Positions 1 through 11,659 of a stretch of 64,000 nt of DNA are shown here, in pieces. The position numbers were made by a program, and so were the translations under genes. This DNA comes from Pseudomonas kilonensis (GTDB taxonomy: Bacteria; Pseudomonadota; Gammaproteobacteria; Pseudomonadales; Pseudomonadaceae), in the NCBI RefSeq assembly GCF_001269885.1, contig NZ_LHVH01000030.1:114661-178660 (forward strand), read 5' to 3'. Numbering within the stretch: the stretch's first letter is position 1; each line of letters opens with the position of its first letter. The notes under the pieces were generated by a model. The model was given only the letters and a program-made list of their open reading frames with translations. It did no database searches and was not told the origin of the DNA.

Positions 1-39
1 TTCAGTGCTAGTTCGATAGCTGCACCCGCAACAAACAAA

Positions 40-73
40 AACCGCTCACCTGATCCAGGTGAGCGGTTTTTTT
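40..73. terminator. Rho-independent terminator
   Basis: A 13-bp perfect stem (AACCGCTCACCTG, loop ATC, then its complement) is followed by a run of T. It would end a gene lying left of the window on the plus strand. The A-rich left flank could let it also act on the minus-strand mscS-type gene that ends at 165. Confidence 0.85.
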
Positions 74-164
74 ATGTCCATCGCATGTCAGCTTTAACAC
101 AACTCGTTAAATAGCAAGCTAACTAAATATAACCTGACCCCAGCGCCAAGTTATAGTCGAATCA

Positions 165-1007
165 TTACTGCGCTGGCCCTTCCTGAACAACCCGAATCAC
201 ACGTTGCGGAAACGGAATATCAATGCCCGCGTCCTTCAAGCGATCCCGCGCCTGTTCATTGAGCATGAACATCACATTCCAATAATCCGCTGTCTTGACC
301 CAAATGCGCAGCGACACCGTGATGGAACTGTCGCCCAGGGTGGAAATTACCGCCTCAGGCGCCGGGTCAGCCAGCACGCGCTCATCCTTGGCCAGTTCCA
401 GCAACACTTCCCGGGCCTTTTGCAGGTCGGCCTGGTAATCCACGCCGACATCAAACACCACCTTGCGGGTCGGCTGGCGGTTGGTGTTGGTGATGATGCC
501 GTTCGACAGATTGCCGTTTGGCACGATCACGGTCTTGTTGTCACCGGTGCGAATCACAGTGTGGAAAATCTGGATGCTGTCGACCGTACCGGCCACACCC
601 TGGGCTTCGATCCAGTCACCAATGCGGAATGGGCGGAACAGCAGGATCAGTACGCCACCGGCGAAATTCGCCAGGCTGCCTTGCAAGGCAAGGCCAATGG
701 CCAGGCCGGCGGCACCGATGGCGGCGACGAACGAAGTGGTTTCTACACCGATCATCGAAGCGACGCTGACGATCAGCAAAATCTTCAGGATGATGTTGGC
801 CAGGGTACTGATAAACCCTTGCAGTGCCAGGTCGGCGTTACGCAAGGCCAGCAACGCACCCAGTTTCTGCGTCACTTTGTTGATCAACCACCAGCCGATG
901 GCCAGGGTGATGACCGCCAGCAGCACGCGGCTGCCGTATTCCATGATCATGGGGATCCAGGTCTGGGAAGCCTTGACCAGGTTGTCCACTTCAGCATTCA
1001 AATCCAT
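165..1007 (-). CDS. MscS-family small-conductance mechanosensitive channel
   Basis: The 280-residue protein has the length and layout of a minimal MscS channel of the inner membrane, which opens under membrane tension to release solutes during hypo-osmotic shock. Three hydrophobic segments lie at about residues 22-42, 65-85 and 90-125. The third is the Gly/Ala-rich pore helix typical of the family (AAIGAAGLAIGLALQGSLAN), followed by the beta domain with RPFRIGDWIE and VPNGNLSNG. The start is supported by AGGAGA seven bases upstream of the ATG at 1007. It is a single gene, separated from yajQ by a palindromic repeat. Position next to yajQ matches the order recalled for P. aeruginosa. Confidence 0.93.
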   Translation of the reverse strand: MDLNAEVDNLVKASQTWIPMIMEYGSRVLLAVITLAIGWWLINKVTQKLGALLALRNADLALQGFISTLANIILKILLIVSVASMIGVETTSFVAAIGAAGLAIGLALQGSLANFAGGVLILLFRPFRIGDWIEAQGVAGTVDSIQIFHTVIRTGDNKTVIVPNGNLSNGIITNTNRQPTRKVVFDVGVDYQADLQKAREVLLELAKDERVLADPAPEAVISTLGDSSITVSLRIWVKTADYWNVMFMLNEQARDRLKDAGIDIPFPQRVIRVVQEGPAQ

Positions 1008-1040
1008 CTTTCTCTCCTATTCCTGTTGCACGCGGCATTT

Positions 1041-1168
1041 TGTGGCGAGGGGATTTATCCCCGCTGGGCTGCGCAGCAGCCCTAAATCAACTCAATCTTC
1101 CTGGCACACCGAGTTGTCTGGTTTGGGGGCCGCTGCGCAGCCCAGCGGGGATAAATCCCCTCGCCACA
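1041..1168. repeat. ~130-bp imperfect palindromic repeat, copy 1
   Basis: Both ends carry the same arm in opposite orientation (TGTGGCGAGGGG... and its complement), each arm containing the inner palindrome GGGGATTTATCCCC next to a GCTGGGCTGCGCAGC segment. Related copies lie at 13986-14116, 17474-17602 and 37709-37840. There is no coding capacity worth annotating. It looks like a non-autonomous palindromic repeat of the kind common in fluorescent pseudomonads. Confidence 0.85.
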
Positions 1169-1188
1169 GTATTTAATGCAACCCAGTA

Positions 1189-1674
1189 TCAGTCGCGGAA
1201 GTTGTTGAATTGCAGCGGCATGCCGAATTCCTTGCCGCGCAGTGCGGCAATGGCTTCCTGCAAGTCGTCACGCTTCTTGCCGGTGACCCGCACTTGCTCG
1301 CCCTGGATGGCGGCTTGCACCTTGAGTTTGGCGTCCTTGATATGAGCGACGATCTTCTTCGCCAGTTCCTTGTCGATGCCTTCCTTGAGCACGGCTTCCT
1401 GTTTCATCAGCTTGCCGGAGGCATAGGCGTCCTTGACCTCAAGGCACTGCACGTCGATCTTGCGCTTGACCAGCGCCAGCTTGAGGATCTCGATCATCGC
1501 CTCGAGCTGGAAATCGGCCTCGGCGGTCAGGTTCACGGTCAGGTCTTTTTCCTTGAACTCGAAACTGCCCTTGCCCTTGAGGTCATAACGACGGTCGAGT
1601 TCCTTGACGGCGTTTTCAACCGCGTTGGTGACTTCGTGTTTGTCCAGTTCGGATACCACGTCGAATGACGGCAT
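1189..1674 (-). CDS. yajQ: YajQ-family cyclic-di-GMP-binding protein
   Basis: The 161-residue protein begins MPSFDVVSELDKHEVTNAV and ends in QFNNFRD, the characteristic ends of the YajQ family (about 160 residues, two ferredoxin-like half domains). Family members bind nucleotides or cyclic di-GMP and, in Xanthomonas and Pseudomonas, influence transcription of virulence or phage genes; they are cytoplasmic. GGAGAA precedes the ATG at 1674. It is one of three genes in the window with a plausible cyclic-di-GMP link (with the PilZ protein at 30220 and the GGDEF protein at 34469), but they are not linked to one another. The family call is secure; the physiological role here is inference. Confidence 0.95.
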   Translation of the reverse strand: MPSFDVVSELDKHEVTNAVENAVKELDRRYDLKGKGSFEFKEKDLTVNLTAEADFQLEAMIEILKLALVKRKIDVQCLEVKDAYASGKLMKQEAVLKEGIDKELAKKIVAHIKDAKLKVQAAIQGEQVRVTGKKRDDLQEAIAALRGKEFGMPLQFNNFRD

Positions 1675-1816
1675 GTAGTGTTCTCCAAATAAAAAGGCGC
1701 GCCAGTATCAACGGCGCGCACTTGGCTTGTGGTTAAAATCGGGCTCATTATAACGGCTCTTTTCCTGCCGACACTGCGAGCCCTCAGATGCCTGCGCCAA
1801 TCCGAGTAAAAAACTG

Positions 1817-2734
1817 ATGTCCACTACCTGGCATGTCCTCGGGGCCGGCAGTCTCGGCACGTTGTGGGCCACGCGCCTGGCCCGGGCCGGGTTGCCGGTG
1901 CGGCTGGTGCTGCGCAACGAAGCCCGCTTGCAGGCCTACCGCAGCGCCGGCGGCCTGACGCTGGTGGAACAGGGACAGGCGCAGAGCTACCCGATACCTG
2001 GCGAAACGGCGGACAGCCCGGAACCGATCAGGCGCCTGCTATTGGCCTGCAAAGCCTACGACGCGGAAGCGGCCGTGGCCTCGGTGGCCCATCGCCTGGA
2101 CGCCGAATCGGAACTGATCCTGTTGCAGAACGGCCTCGGCAGCCAGGACGCAGTAGCCAACTGTGTGCCCCAGGCCCGTTGCATCAGCGCTTCCAGCACC
2201 GAAGGCGCGTTCCGCGACGGTGATTGGCGCGTGGTGTTCGCCGGCCACGGCTACACCTGGTTGGGCGACCCCGCGCACCCGGTGGCACCGTTCTGGCTGG
2301 ACGACCTGAGCGCCGCCGGCATTCCCCACGAATGGAGCGCCGACATCCTCACCCGGCTCTGGCGCAAACTGGCGCTCAACTGTGCAATCAATCCGCTGAC
2401 CGTACTGCACCACTGCAAGAATGGCGGCTTGCAGGAACACCGTTGCGAAGTGGCGACCCTGTGCGTGGAACTCACCGACCTGCTCGAACGTTGCGGCCAG
2501 CCTGCGGCTGCCGAAGACTTGCAGCCGGAAGTCGAACGGGTGATCCAGGCCACGGCCGCCAATTACTCCTCGATGTACCAGGATGTCGCCAATCGGCGCC
2601 GCACCGAAATCAGCTACTTGCTCGGTTACGCCTGCAAGGTCGCCCAACGCCACGAGCTGACCGTGCCGCACCTGGAGCAACTGCGCCAGCGACTGATTGC
2701 CCACTTGCACAACCTCGCATTGCCCAGCGACTGA
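1817..2734 (+). CDS. panE: 2-dehydropantoate 2-reductase (ketopantoate reductase)
   Basis: The 305-residue protein is full length for PanE, which reduces 2-dehydropantoate to pantoate with NADPH in pantothenate/CoA synthesis. The N-terminal Rossmann motif GAGSLG (residues 9-14) is the NADP-binding site. The central LALNCAINPLTVLHHCKNG segment, with its conserved Lys and Asn, and the C-terminal helical domain with a conserved SSMYQDV segment near residue 257, are typical. It is divergent from yajQ, with about 140 bases between the two starts. Paralogues acting on other 2-keto acids exist, so the substrate is an inference from family and locus. Confidence 0.9.
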   Translation: MSTTWHVLGAGSLGTLWATRLARAGLPVRLVLRNEARLQAYRSAGGLTLVEQGQAQSYPIPGETADSPEPIRRLLLACKAYDAEAAVASVAHRLDAESELILLQNGLGSQDAVANCVPQARCISASSTEGAFRDGDWRVVFAGHGYTWLGDPAHPVAPFWLDDLSAAGIPHEWSADILTRLWRKLALNCAINPLTVLHHCKNGGLQEHRCEVATLCVELTDLLERCGQPAAAEDLQPEVERVIQATAANYSSMYQDVANRRRTEISYLLGYACKVAQRHELTVPHLEQLRQRLIAHLHNLALPSD

Positions 2735-2780
2735 GCAGCGGCTACGCTGGCCCTCGTGTTCCTTTTTAGCGACGAGTCTG

Positions 2781-4817
2781 ATGCCATTGCGCCAGCGCCT
2801 TGAAAACCTCCCGGTCGGCCAGAAACTGCTGGCTGCCCTGTTGGTGTTGTTGACCACTGTCCTGCTGGTGGCCAACCTGACCTTTATCAGCGCCGCCTAC
2901 TACATCTCCCAGGAAAGCATGGCGCCCCAGGCCCTGCAGACCATTGGCCGACTGGTGGCCAATCCGAGCCTGATCTCCGACGCCCTGCAATCGCCACAAA
3001 ATGCCCAGCGCTTGCTCGATGAGCTCAACAGCTATGCACCGCTGCGGGCGGCGGCGCTGTATGACGGCCAGGGCGAACGCCTGGCACAACTGCAACAGGG
3101 CGAAAAGCTCAAGCTGCCGGACCATTACCGCAACATACAGGCCTGGCAGGCCGGTGAGTTTCGCAGCAACCAGGTCATTACCCTGCCCCGTCCCGGCACG
3201 GCGCCTGGCCATCTGTTGCTGGTGGCCAGCAGTGAATTGCCGACCGCGTTCTACACCGGCACCCTGACCGCCAGCCTCGGCATCCTGATTTTCAGCGTGT
3301 TGCTGTGGTTGATCATTGCCCAGCAGATCAAGCGCCTGATCACCCAGCCGATTCATCAGCTTGAAGAGCTGTCACGCCAGGTCACCCGCGAAGAGAACTA
3401 TGCCCTGCGTGCCGCACGCGGCAACCACGATGAGATCGGCAGCCTGGCCGAGGCGTTCAACACCATGTTGTCGCGGATCGAAGCCCGGGAACAGCAACTC
3501 AAGCGCGCGCGGGACGACTCCCAGGCCGCCTACGACCAGGCCCAGGGCCTGGCGGAAGAAACCCGCCATACCAATCGCAAGCTGGAGCTGGAAGTCCAGG
3601 TGCGCAGCAAGATCGAGAAAAAGCTCACCGGCTTTCAGAATTACCTCAACAGCATCATCGACTCCATGCCCTCGGCGCTGATCGCCCTCGACGAGCAACT
3701 CTACGTCACCCAATGGAACCAGGAAGCCAGCGCCCTCTCCGGCACACGGCTGGACGAGGCGCTGAACCAGCCGATCTTCCTCGCTTTCGAACCGCTCAAG
3801 CCGTACCTGCCCCAGCTCAAGCAGACCGTCGAGCAGCACACGGTGGCCAAGATCGAACGCGTCACCTGGACCAAGGACGACGAAGCCCGCCACTACGCCC
3901 TCACGTTCTACCCACTGATGGGCGGTGCCGGACGTGGCGTGGTCATCCGGATCGATGACATCACCCAGCGCCTGTCGCTGGAAGAAATGATGGTGCAATC
4001 GGAGAAAATGCTCTCGGTCGGCGGCCTCGCGGCGGGCATGGCCCATGAGATCAACAACCCCCTGGGCGCCATCCTGCACAACGTGCAGAACATCCGCCGA
4101 CGCCTGTCGCCGGAATTGCCGAAGAACCTCGAACAGGCCGAACAATTGGGTATCCCGTTGGAGGAGGTCAATCGCTACCTCCAGGGTCGGGAGATCCCGC
4201 AGTTGCTCGACGGCATCCAGCAAGCCGGCGCCCGAGCGGCAAAAATCGTCACCCATATGCTCAGCTTCAGCCGGCTCAGCACGCGGCAGATGGCACCCTG
4301 CGACCTACCGGCGCTGATCGACCAGGCGGTAGAAATCGCCGGTAACGACTTCGACCTGGCGATCGGTTTCGACTTCAAGGGCCAAGCGATCATCCGCCAG
4401 TTCGATCCGAACCTGGGCCCGGTGCCCGGCACGGCCAACGAACTGGAACAGGTGCTGCTCAACCTGCTGAAAAACGCCGCCCAGGCGATCCATCAACGCC
4501 AGGACGACAGCGAACCGGGACGCATCGTCCTGCGCACACGGTTGAACCCGCCATGGGCGGAAATCCAGGTCGAGGACAACGGCATCGGCATGAGCGAGAA
4601 CGTGCGCAAACGCACCTTCGAGCCATTTTTTACCACCAAGGAGATCGGCCAAGGCACAGGCCTTGGGTTGTCGGTCTCGTACTTCATCATCACCAATAAC
4701 CACAAGGGCCAGATGGAAGTGCAGTCGGCGCCGGGCCAAGGCACCTGCTTCACCTTGCGCCTGCCGCTGGCCGGCACGTCGATGGTGCCGCCGGAACACA
4801 AACAATTGGAGCGCTGA
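2781..4817 (+). CDS. Membrane sensor histidine kinase (HAMP-PAS-HisKA-HATPase)
   Basis: From the ATG at 2781 the protein is 678 residues. An in-frame start at 2697 exists but lies inside panE, and the segment before MPLRQRLENLPVGQKLL does not look like protein. Two membrane helices (about 14-40 and 160-182) flank a periplasmic domain. HAMP follows (~183-236), then a coiled coil (~236-285), a PAS-like domain (~290-400), the phosphoacceptor box GMAHEINNPLGAILHN, and the ATPase domain with NAAQAI, DNGIGM and GTGLGLS. No response regulator gene is adjacent, so it is an orphan kinase. The adenosyltransferase gene starts three bases after its stop, implying co-transcription. The signal sensed is unknown. 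Confidence 0.92.
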   Translation: MPLRQRLENLPVGQKLLAALLVLLTTVLLVANLTFISAAYYISQESMAPQALQTIGRLVANPSLISDALQSPQNAQRLLDELNSYAPLRAAALYDGQGERLAQLQQGEKLKLPDHYRNIQAWQAGEFRSNQVITLPRPGTAPGHLLLVASSELPTAFYTGTLTASLGILIFSVLLWLIIAQQIKRLITQPIHQLEELSRQVTREENYALRAARGNHDEIGSLAEAFNTMLSRIEAREQQLKRARDDSQAAYDQAQGLAEETRHTNRKLELEVQVRSKIEKKLTGFQNYLNSIIDSMPSALIALDEQLYVTQWNQEASALSGTRLDEALNQPIFLAFEPLKPYLPQLKQTVEQHTVAKIERVTWTKDDEARHYALTFYPLMGGAGRGVVIRIDDITQRLSLEEMMVQSEKMLSVGGLAAGMAHEINNPLGAILHNVQNIRRRLSPELPKNLEQAEQLGIPLEEVNRYLQGREIPQLLDGIQQAGARAAKIVTHMLSFSRLSTRQMAPCDLPALIDQAVEIAGNDFDLAIGFDFKGQAIIRQFDPNLGPVPGTANELEQVLLNLLKNAAQAIHQRQDDSEPGRIVLRTRLNPPWAEIQVEDNGIGMSENVRKRTFEPFFTTKEIGQGTGLGLSVSYFIITNNHKGQMEVQSAPGQGTCFTLRLPLAGTSMVPPEHKQLER

Positions 4818-4819
4818 GC

Positions 4820-5401
4820 ATGGGTTTTCGCCTGTCGAAGATTTACACCCGCACCGGCGACAAGGGTGAAACCGGGTTGGGCGATGGTCGCCGCGTGGCA
4901 AAGGACCACCCACGGGTCGAGGCCATCGGCGAAGTGGATACGCTGAACAGCCAGCTGGGCTTATTGCTGGCCGGGCTCGCCGCTGAAACGGCCCGATACC
5001 CGGCGCTAAAGGAAGTCAGTGAAGTGCTGGGGCCTTGTCAGCATCGCTTGTTCGACCTCGGTGGTGAACTGGCGATGCCGGCCTACCAGGCCTTGAACGT
5101 GGCGGAAATCGAGCGGCTGGAAGCGGCGATCGACGTGTGGAACGAGGAATTGGGGCCCCTGGAAAACTTCATCCTGCCCGGTGGTTCGACGCTGATCGCC
5201 CAGGCCCATGTCTGCCGCAGCCTGGCCCGCAGCGCCGAGCGCCGTTGCCAGCAACTGAACGCGGTGGAACCGCTGGCCGGGCCGGGGCTGGCCTATATCA
5301 ATCGATTGTCGGATCTGCTGTTCGTGGCCGCACGGGTCATTGCCCGGCGGCAAGGGGTGGCGGAAGTGCTTTGGGTGGCGGCGGCCAAGCCTGGGATTTG
5401 A
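4820..5401 (+). CDS. PduO-type cob(I)yrinic acid a,c-diamide adenosyltransferase
   Basis: The 193-residue cytoplasmic protein transfers the 5'-deoxyadenosyl group of ATP to cob(I)alamin, giving coenzyme B12. The PduO-type signature YTRTGDKGETGLGDGRRVAK lies at residues 9-28. The helical core carries RSAERRCQQLN near residue 137 and the C-terminal YINRLSDLLFVAARV segment of the ATP site. Its ATG sits three bases after the kinase stop, suggesting an operon. No other cobalamin gene is nearby, and the window's methionine synthase is the B12-independent MetE. A transcription stop was not identified; a REPIN follows. Confidence 0.93.
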   Translation: MGFRLSKIYTRTGDKGETGLGDGRRVAKDHPRVEAIGEVDTLNSQLGLLLAGLAAETARYPALKEVSEVLGPCQHRLFDLGGELAMPAYQALNVAEIERLEAAIDVWNEELGPLENFILPGGSTLIAQAHVCRSLARSAERRCQQLNAVEPLAGPGLAYINRLSDLLFVAARVIARRQGVAEVLWVAAAKPGI

Positions 5402-5428
5402 TCAGAGAGGTGTATCGCCTGTCAGGCC

Positions 5429-5527
5429 GCCTTCGCGAGCAAGCCCGCTCCCACAGGGGATCTGCGGCAGGCACACATTCTGTGCCTGGCAGAAATCTAC
5501 TGTGGGAGCGGGCTTGCTCGCGAAGAG
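5429..5527. repeat. REPIN (two REPs in inverted orientation)
   Basis: TTCGCGAGCAAGCCCGCTCC at the left and its complement at the right flank a spacer with a second imperfect palindrome. It lies between convergent genes. This is the commonest REP sequence type in the window. Confidence 0.9.
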
Positions 5528-5548
5528 GCCAGCAGTCACACCACACCA

Positions 5549-6493
5549 TCAAGCCTCAGGCCAAAACGCCCGAATCCCCGCCACACCCTGCGCCCCGGTC
5601 TCCCAGGCTTTTTGCCGCTCGCCGGGCCCGACCCCACCCAACAGATAGACCGGCCTGTTGAAGCCCTCGATCAACCGCGCCGCCTCTGCCCACCCCAACG
5701 GCTGTGCGTCAGGATGGGTCTGGGTCGGTTGCACCGGCGAGAGCGTCACGAAGTCCACGTCCATCTGCTGCGCCAGGGAGAGTTCCTCGGTGTTATGGCA
5801 GGAGGCCGCCAGCCAACGGTCCTTGCCGAACGGGCGACCGGCCGCAGCATGCTTGCGCAGTTGCGCGGCGGTAATGTGCCAACCGGCGGAGGGAAAATCC
5901 CCCAGCCATTCGAACGGCCCCTTGAGCATCAGTTGGGCCTTGCCGGCACACAACCCCACCGCATCCACCGCCAGATCGCGGTATTTCGGGTCGTAGCCAC
6001 CGGGGGCACGCAGTTGGACCAACTTGATCCCGCCGGCAATCGCCTTCTGCATACCCCGCAGCAAGGCCGGCGTCTCAAGGCCTTCAGGGGTAATCAGGTA
6101 CTCACCCGGCAAACGGGCCGCCGCGACGATCGGCTGATTGGCCGCCGGAAACGCATAGTTCGTCAGGTCGCGGGCCGTCACCCAGGCCAACGGCTGCCCT
6201 TCGGCACCGTGGGGCTCGCCAGTGAAGGCCGAGACTTCCCAGACATCCAGCAACACCTGTTTGTCCGGGTAGTCGTGACGCACCTTGATCAACGGCCGGG
6301 CGGCACCGACAACGATACCCAGTTCCTCATGAAGCTCGCGGGCCAGGGCGGTTTCGACGGACTCGTCGGCCTCGACCTTGCCGCCAGGAAATTCCCACAG
6401 GCCGCCCTGGTGCTGGGTGTCGGCCCGTCGGGCGATCAGGATTTTACCGGCGGCATCGCGGATGACCGCTGCCGCCACATGGACTCGTTTCAC
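5549..6493 (-). CDS. Nudix hydrolase - thiamine-phosphate-synthase-like fusion
   Basis: The 314-residue protein combines an N-terminal MutT-type Nudix domain (about residues 1-130; Nudix box GGKVEADESVETALAREL ending HEELGI) with a C-terminal ThiE-like TIM barrel (about 135-314; ...PVYLLGGVGPGE...GAQGVAGI). MutT domains hydrolyse oxidised nucleotides such as 8-oxo-dGTP. The role of the ThiE-like half in this fusion is not known to me; the same fusion occurs widely in Pseudomonas. The start chosen is a GTG at 6493 with GGAGG ten bases upstream, overlapping the stop of the preceding GST gene by four bases. The longer ATG-started frame lacks that signal. Confidence 0.88.
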   Translation of the reverse strand: MKRVHVAAAVIRDAAGKILIARRADTQHQGGLWEFPGGKVEADESVETALARELHEELGIVVGAARPLIKVRHDYPDKQVLLDVWEVSAFTGEPHGAEGQPLAWVTARDLTNYAFPAANQPIVAAARLPGEYLITPEGLETPALLRGMQKAIAGGIKLVQLRAPGGYDPKYRDLAVDAVGLCAGKAQLMLKGPFEWLGDFPSAGWHITAAQLRKHAAAGRPFGKDRWLAASCHNTEELSLAQQMDVDFVTLSPVQPTQTHPDAQPLGWAEAARLIEGFNRPVYLLGGVGPGERQKAWETGAQGVAGIRAFWPEA

Positions 6494-7122
6494 CGCGCAG
6501 TGTCCTCCAGGCCAGCCTGTTGCCACGCCTTGAACGCTGGCCATTGATATAGGGTTTCGACGTAGGCCTCATCGACCTCGGACAGTTTCACCTGATAAGT
6601 GCGCAAGCGCACGGCAACAGGGGCAAAAAACGCGTCGGCCAGGCTGATGCGGCCAAACAGGTAGGGACCGGCTTCGGTCGCCGCGGCACGGCATTCGGCC
6701 CACAGCGCCAGCATCCGCTGGATTTCCGCCTGCACATCAGATGGCATCGGCGACAACGGCGCATCGTGCAGCAGGTCCATGGGCATGTGGCTGCGCAGGG
6801 CGAAAAAACCGCTGTGCATCTGTGCACAGGCCGAGCGTGCCTGGGCCCGGGCGGCCACATCCTTGGGCCAGAGATTGGCCTCGGGAAACTGTTCAGCCAG
6901 GTATTCGGCAATCGCCAGGGAATCGGCGATCACGCCGAACTCGGTCTTGAGTAACGGGACCTTGGCCGTGGCCGAATACTTGAGCAGCTTCTCGCGGGTG
7001 TCGGGCTGGTCGAGCCTGACCAGCTCTTCGGTGTATTTCGCGCCGGTCAGCGCCAGGGCCAGCGCGCCGCGCAGGGACCAGGAAGAAATGCGTTGGTCGC
7101 CGATGATCAGGTGCAGGCTCAT
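6490..7122 (-). CDS. Glutathione S-transferase family protein
   Basis: The 210-residue protein has an N-terminal thioredoxin-like domain (residues 1-80: LHLIIGDQRISSWSLRGALAL..., with ADSLAIAEYL contributing the glutathione site) and a C-terminal helical domain. It probably conjugates or handles glutathione adducts in the cytoplasm; the substrate cannot be told. I chose the ATG at 7122 because the 34 residues before it are encoded by a REP and lack conservation; GGAATCC precedes it. It overlaps the Nudix-ThiE gene by four bases (GTGA), so the two are probably translated together. Confidence 0.9.
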   Translation of the reverse strand: MSLHLIIGDQRISSWSLRGALALALTGAKYTEELVRLDQPDTREKLLKYSATAKVPLLKTEFGVIADSLAIAEYLAEQFPEANLWPKDVAARAQARSACAQMHSGFFALRSHMPMDLLHDAPLSPMPSDVQAEIQRMLALWAECRAAATEAGPYLFGRISLADAFFAPVAVRLRTYQVKLSEVDEAYVETLYQWPAFKAWQQAGLEDTAR

Positions 7123-7160
7123 GTCTGGATTCCTTTCTTGTGGTTTTGTAGAGGCCGTAC

Positions 7161-7264
7161 TGGCGCCTTCGCGAGCAAGCCCGCTCCCACAGGGGATTGG
7201 TGGTGTGAGCACTTTCTCAGTCACCCAGCAAATCCCCTGTGGGAGCGGGCTTGCTCGCGAATGG
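7161..7264. repeat. REPIN
   Basis: Inverted pair of TTCGCGAGCAAGCCCGCTCC with a roughly 50-bp spacer, between argJ and the GST gene on the same strand. Confidence 0.9.
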
Positions 7265-7275
7265 GACGACTCGGT

Positions 7276-8493
7276 TTAAGTCCGGTACTCAGCGTTGATC
7301 TTGACGTACTCGTGGGACAGGTCGGTGGTCCAGATGGTTTCGCTGCAATCCCCACGTCCCAGCTCGATACGGATGGTGATCTCTTCCTGCTGCATCACAG
7401 CCGCGCCCTGGGCTTCGGTGTAGGTCGCAGCACGAGCACCTTGGCTGGCGATGCAGACTTCGCCGAGGAACACGTCGATCTTGCTCACGTCCAGCTCAGG
7501 CACGCCGGCACGGCCCACGGCGGCGAGGATGCGGCCCCAGTTCGGGTCGGAGGCGAACAGCGCGGTCTTGATCAGCGGCGAGTGGGCCACGGTGTAGCCG
7601 ACATCCAGGCATTCCTGGTGATTGCCACCGCCATTGACCTGCACGGTCACGAACTTGGTCGCGCCTTCGCCGTCACGCACGATAGCCTGGGCCACTTCCA
7701 TGCACACTTCGAACACCGCCTGCTTGAGGGCGGCGAACAGCGCGCCGCTGGCCTCGGTAATCTCCGGCAGGTTGGCCTGGCCGGTGGCGATCAGCATGCA
7801 GCAATCGTTGGTGGAGGTATCACCGTCGATGGTGATGCGGTTGAACGACTTGTTGGCACCGTCGAGCATCAGGTCTTGCAGCACCTGGCGCGAAACCTTG
7901 GCGTCGGTGGCGATGTAGCCGAGCATGGTCGCCATGTTCGGACGGATCATGCCGGCGCCTTTGCTGATACCGGTGACGGTGATGGTCACGCCATCGTGCT
8001 CGAACTGGCGGCTCGCGCCCTTGGGCAAAGTGTCAGTGGTCATGATGCCGGTGGCGGCCGCAGCCCAGTTGTTCTCCGACAGGTCATCAAGGGCGGCTTG
8101 CAGCGCGCCTTCGATCTTCTCGACCGGCAGCGGTTCGCCGATCACGCCGGTGGAATACGGCAGCACCTGGCTGGCGTCAACGCCGGTCAGTTCCGCCAGC
8201 TTGGCGCAGGTGCGCTCGGCGGCTGCCAAACCTGGCGCACCGGTGCCGGCGTTGGCGTTACCGGTGTTGGTCAACAGGTAACGCACCGGCCCCTGCACGC
8301 GTTGCTTGGCCAGGATGACTGGAGCGGCACAGAAGGCGTTGAGGGTGAACACGCCAGCCACCGTCGAGCCTTCGGCGCAACGCATGACCACGACGTCCTT
8401 GCGCCCGGGGCGCTTGATGCCCGCCGAGGCAATACCGAGTTCAAAACCGGCAACCGGGTGCAACGTTGGCAACGGACCAAGACCAACAGCCAT
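7276..8493 (-). CDS. argJ: Bifunctional ornithine acetyltransferase / N-acetylglutamate synthase
   Basis: The 405-residue protein matches ArgJ, which moves the acetyl group from N-acetylornithine to glutamate in the arginine pathway. The family's autoproteolytic segment ATGIMTTDTLPKGA is present near residue 180, with the Thr that becomes the nucleophile of the beta chain. The KGAGMIRPNMATMLGYIATD motif follows, and a C-terminal SHEYVKINAEYRT is typical. The ATG at 8493 is preferred to the frame's upstream ATG because it begins the conserved MAVGLGPLPTLHPVAG. It lies downstream of secA on the same strand, separated by a terminator. Confidence 0.95.
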   Translation of the reverse strand: MAVGLGPLPTLHPVAGFELGIASAGIKRPGRKDVVVMRCAEGSTVAGVFTLNAFCAAPVILAKQRVQGPVRYLLTNTGNANAGTGAPGLAAAERTCAKLAELTGVDASQVLPYSTGVIGEPLPVEKIEGALQAALDDLSENNWAAAATGIMTTDTLPKGASRQFEHDGVTITVTGISKGAGMIRPNMATMLGYIATDAKVSRQVLQDLMLDGANKSFNRITIDGDTSTNDCCMLIATGQANLPEITEASGALFAALKQAVFEVCMEVAQAIVRDGEGATKFVTVQVNGGGNHQECLDVGYTVAHSPLIKTALFASDPNWGRILAAVGRAGVPELDVSKIDVFLGEVCIASQGARAATYTEAQGAAVMQQEEITIRIELGRGDCSETIWTTDLSHEYVKINAEYRT

Positions 8494-8557
8494 GAATGCG
8501 CTCCTAAATGAGATGTCTATCGACGCCGTCCTCATCGGGACGGCGATTGAAAATGGC

Positions 8558-8591
8558 AAAACGCCGCGACGGATAGAATCCGGTCGCGGCG
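8558..8591 (-). terminator. Terminator downstream of secA
   Basis: On the minus strand a 9-bp stem (CGCCGCGAC / GTCGCGGCG) with a 12-nt loop is followed by TTTT. It lies 25 bases after the secA stop and upstream of argJ. Confidence 0.8.
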
Positions 8592-8616
8592 CGGGTGGTT
8601 CAGCGTTGGAACGGGT

Positions 8617-11352
<2,736 letters not shown>

Positions 11353-11659
11353 ATCGGCAGGATCTTCCACACTAAAGGGATGGAGGGCGGCCCCGTGAGT
11401 CGCCCGTGCAGCCCTCATGGCCGCATGCGAACGAGCATTCTACCCGGAAACGATGGAGAGGAAAGTGGCGTTATTCCACGATGCTGGCACAGCGCTGTGA
11501 CGGGGCTTGCTTAAAATAAGGGCTTTTGCGCGAACTTCAACCCACAAAGCGCAGAAGTTACTTATTGATTGTGCAGCTAAAAGCCACTGGGCGAGAGGGT
11601 CGAGGCGCATCCGGCGCTTTCTGCTACCATGGCGCCTCTGTCACTTGCGGTATTCATTC
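11353..11659. other. secA-dciA divergent intergenic region
   Basis: This 307-bp region must hold both promoters. I see no convincing -35/-10 pair, no leader peptide with an arrest motif and no REP. A G-rich segment with GGAGAGGAAAG lies near 11455. Confidence 0.4.

Noticed and set aside
7093..8511. 472-residue plus-strand frame across argJ
   Set aside because: Antisense to argJ, beginning in a REPIN; no domain recognised.
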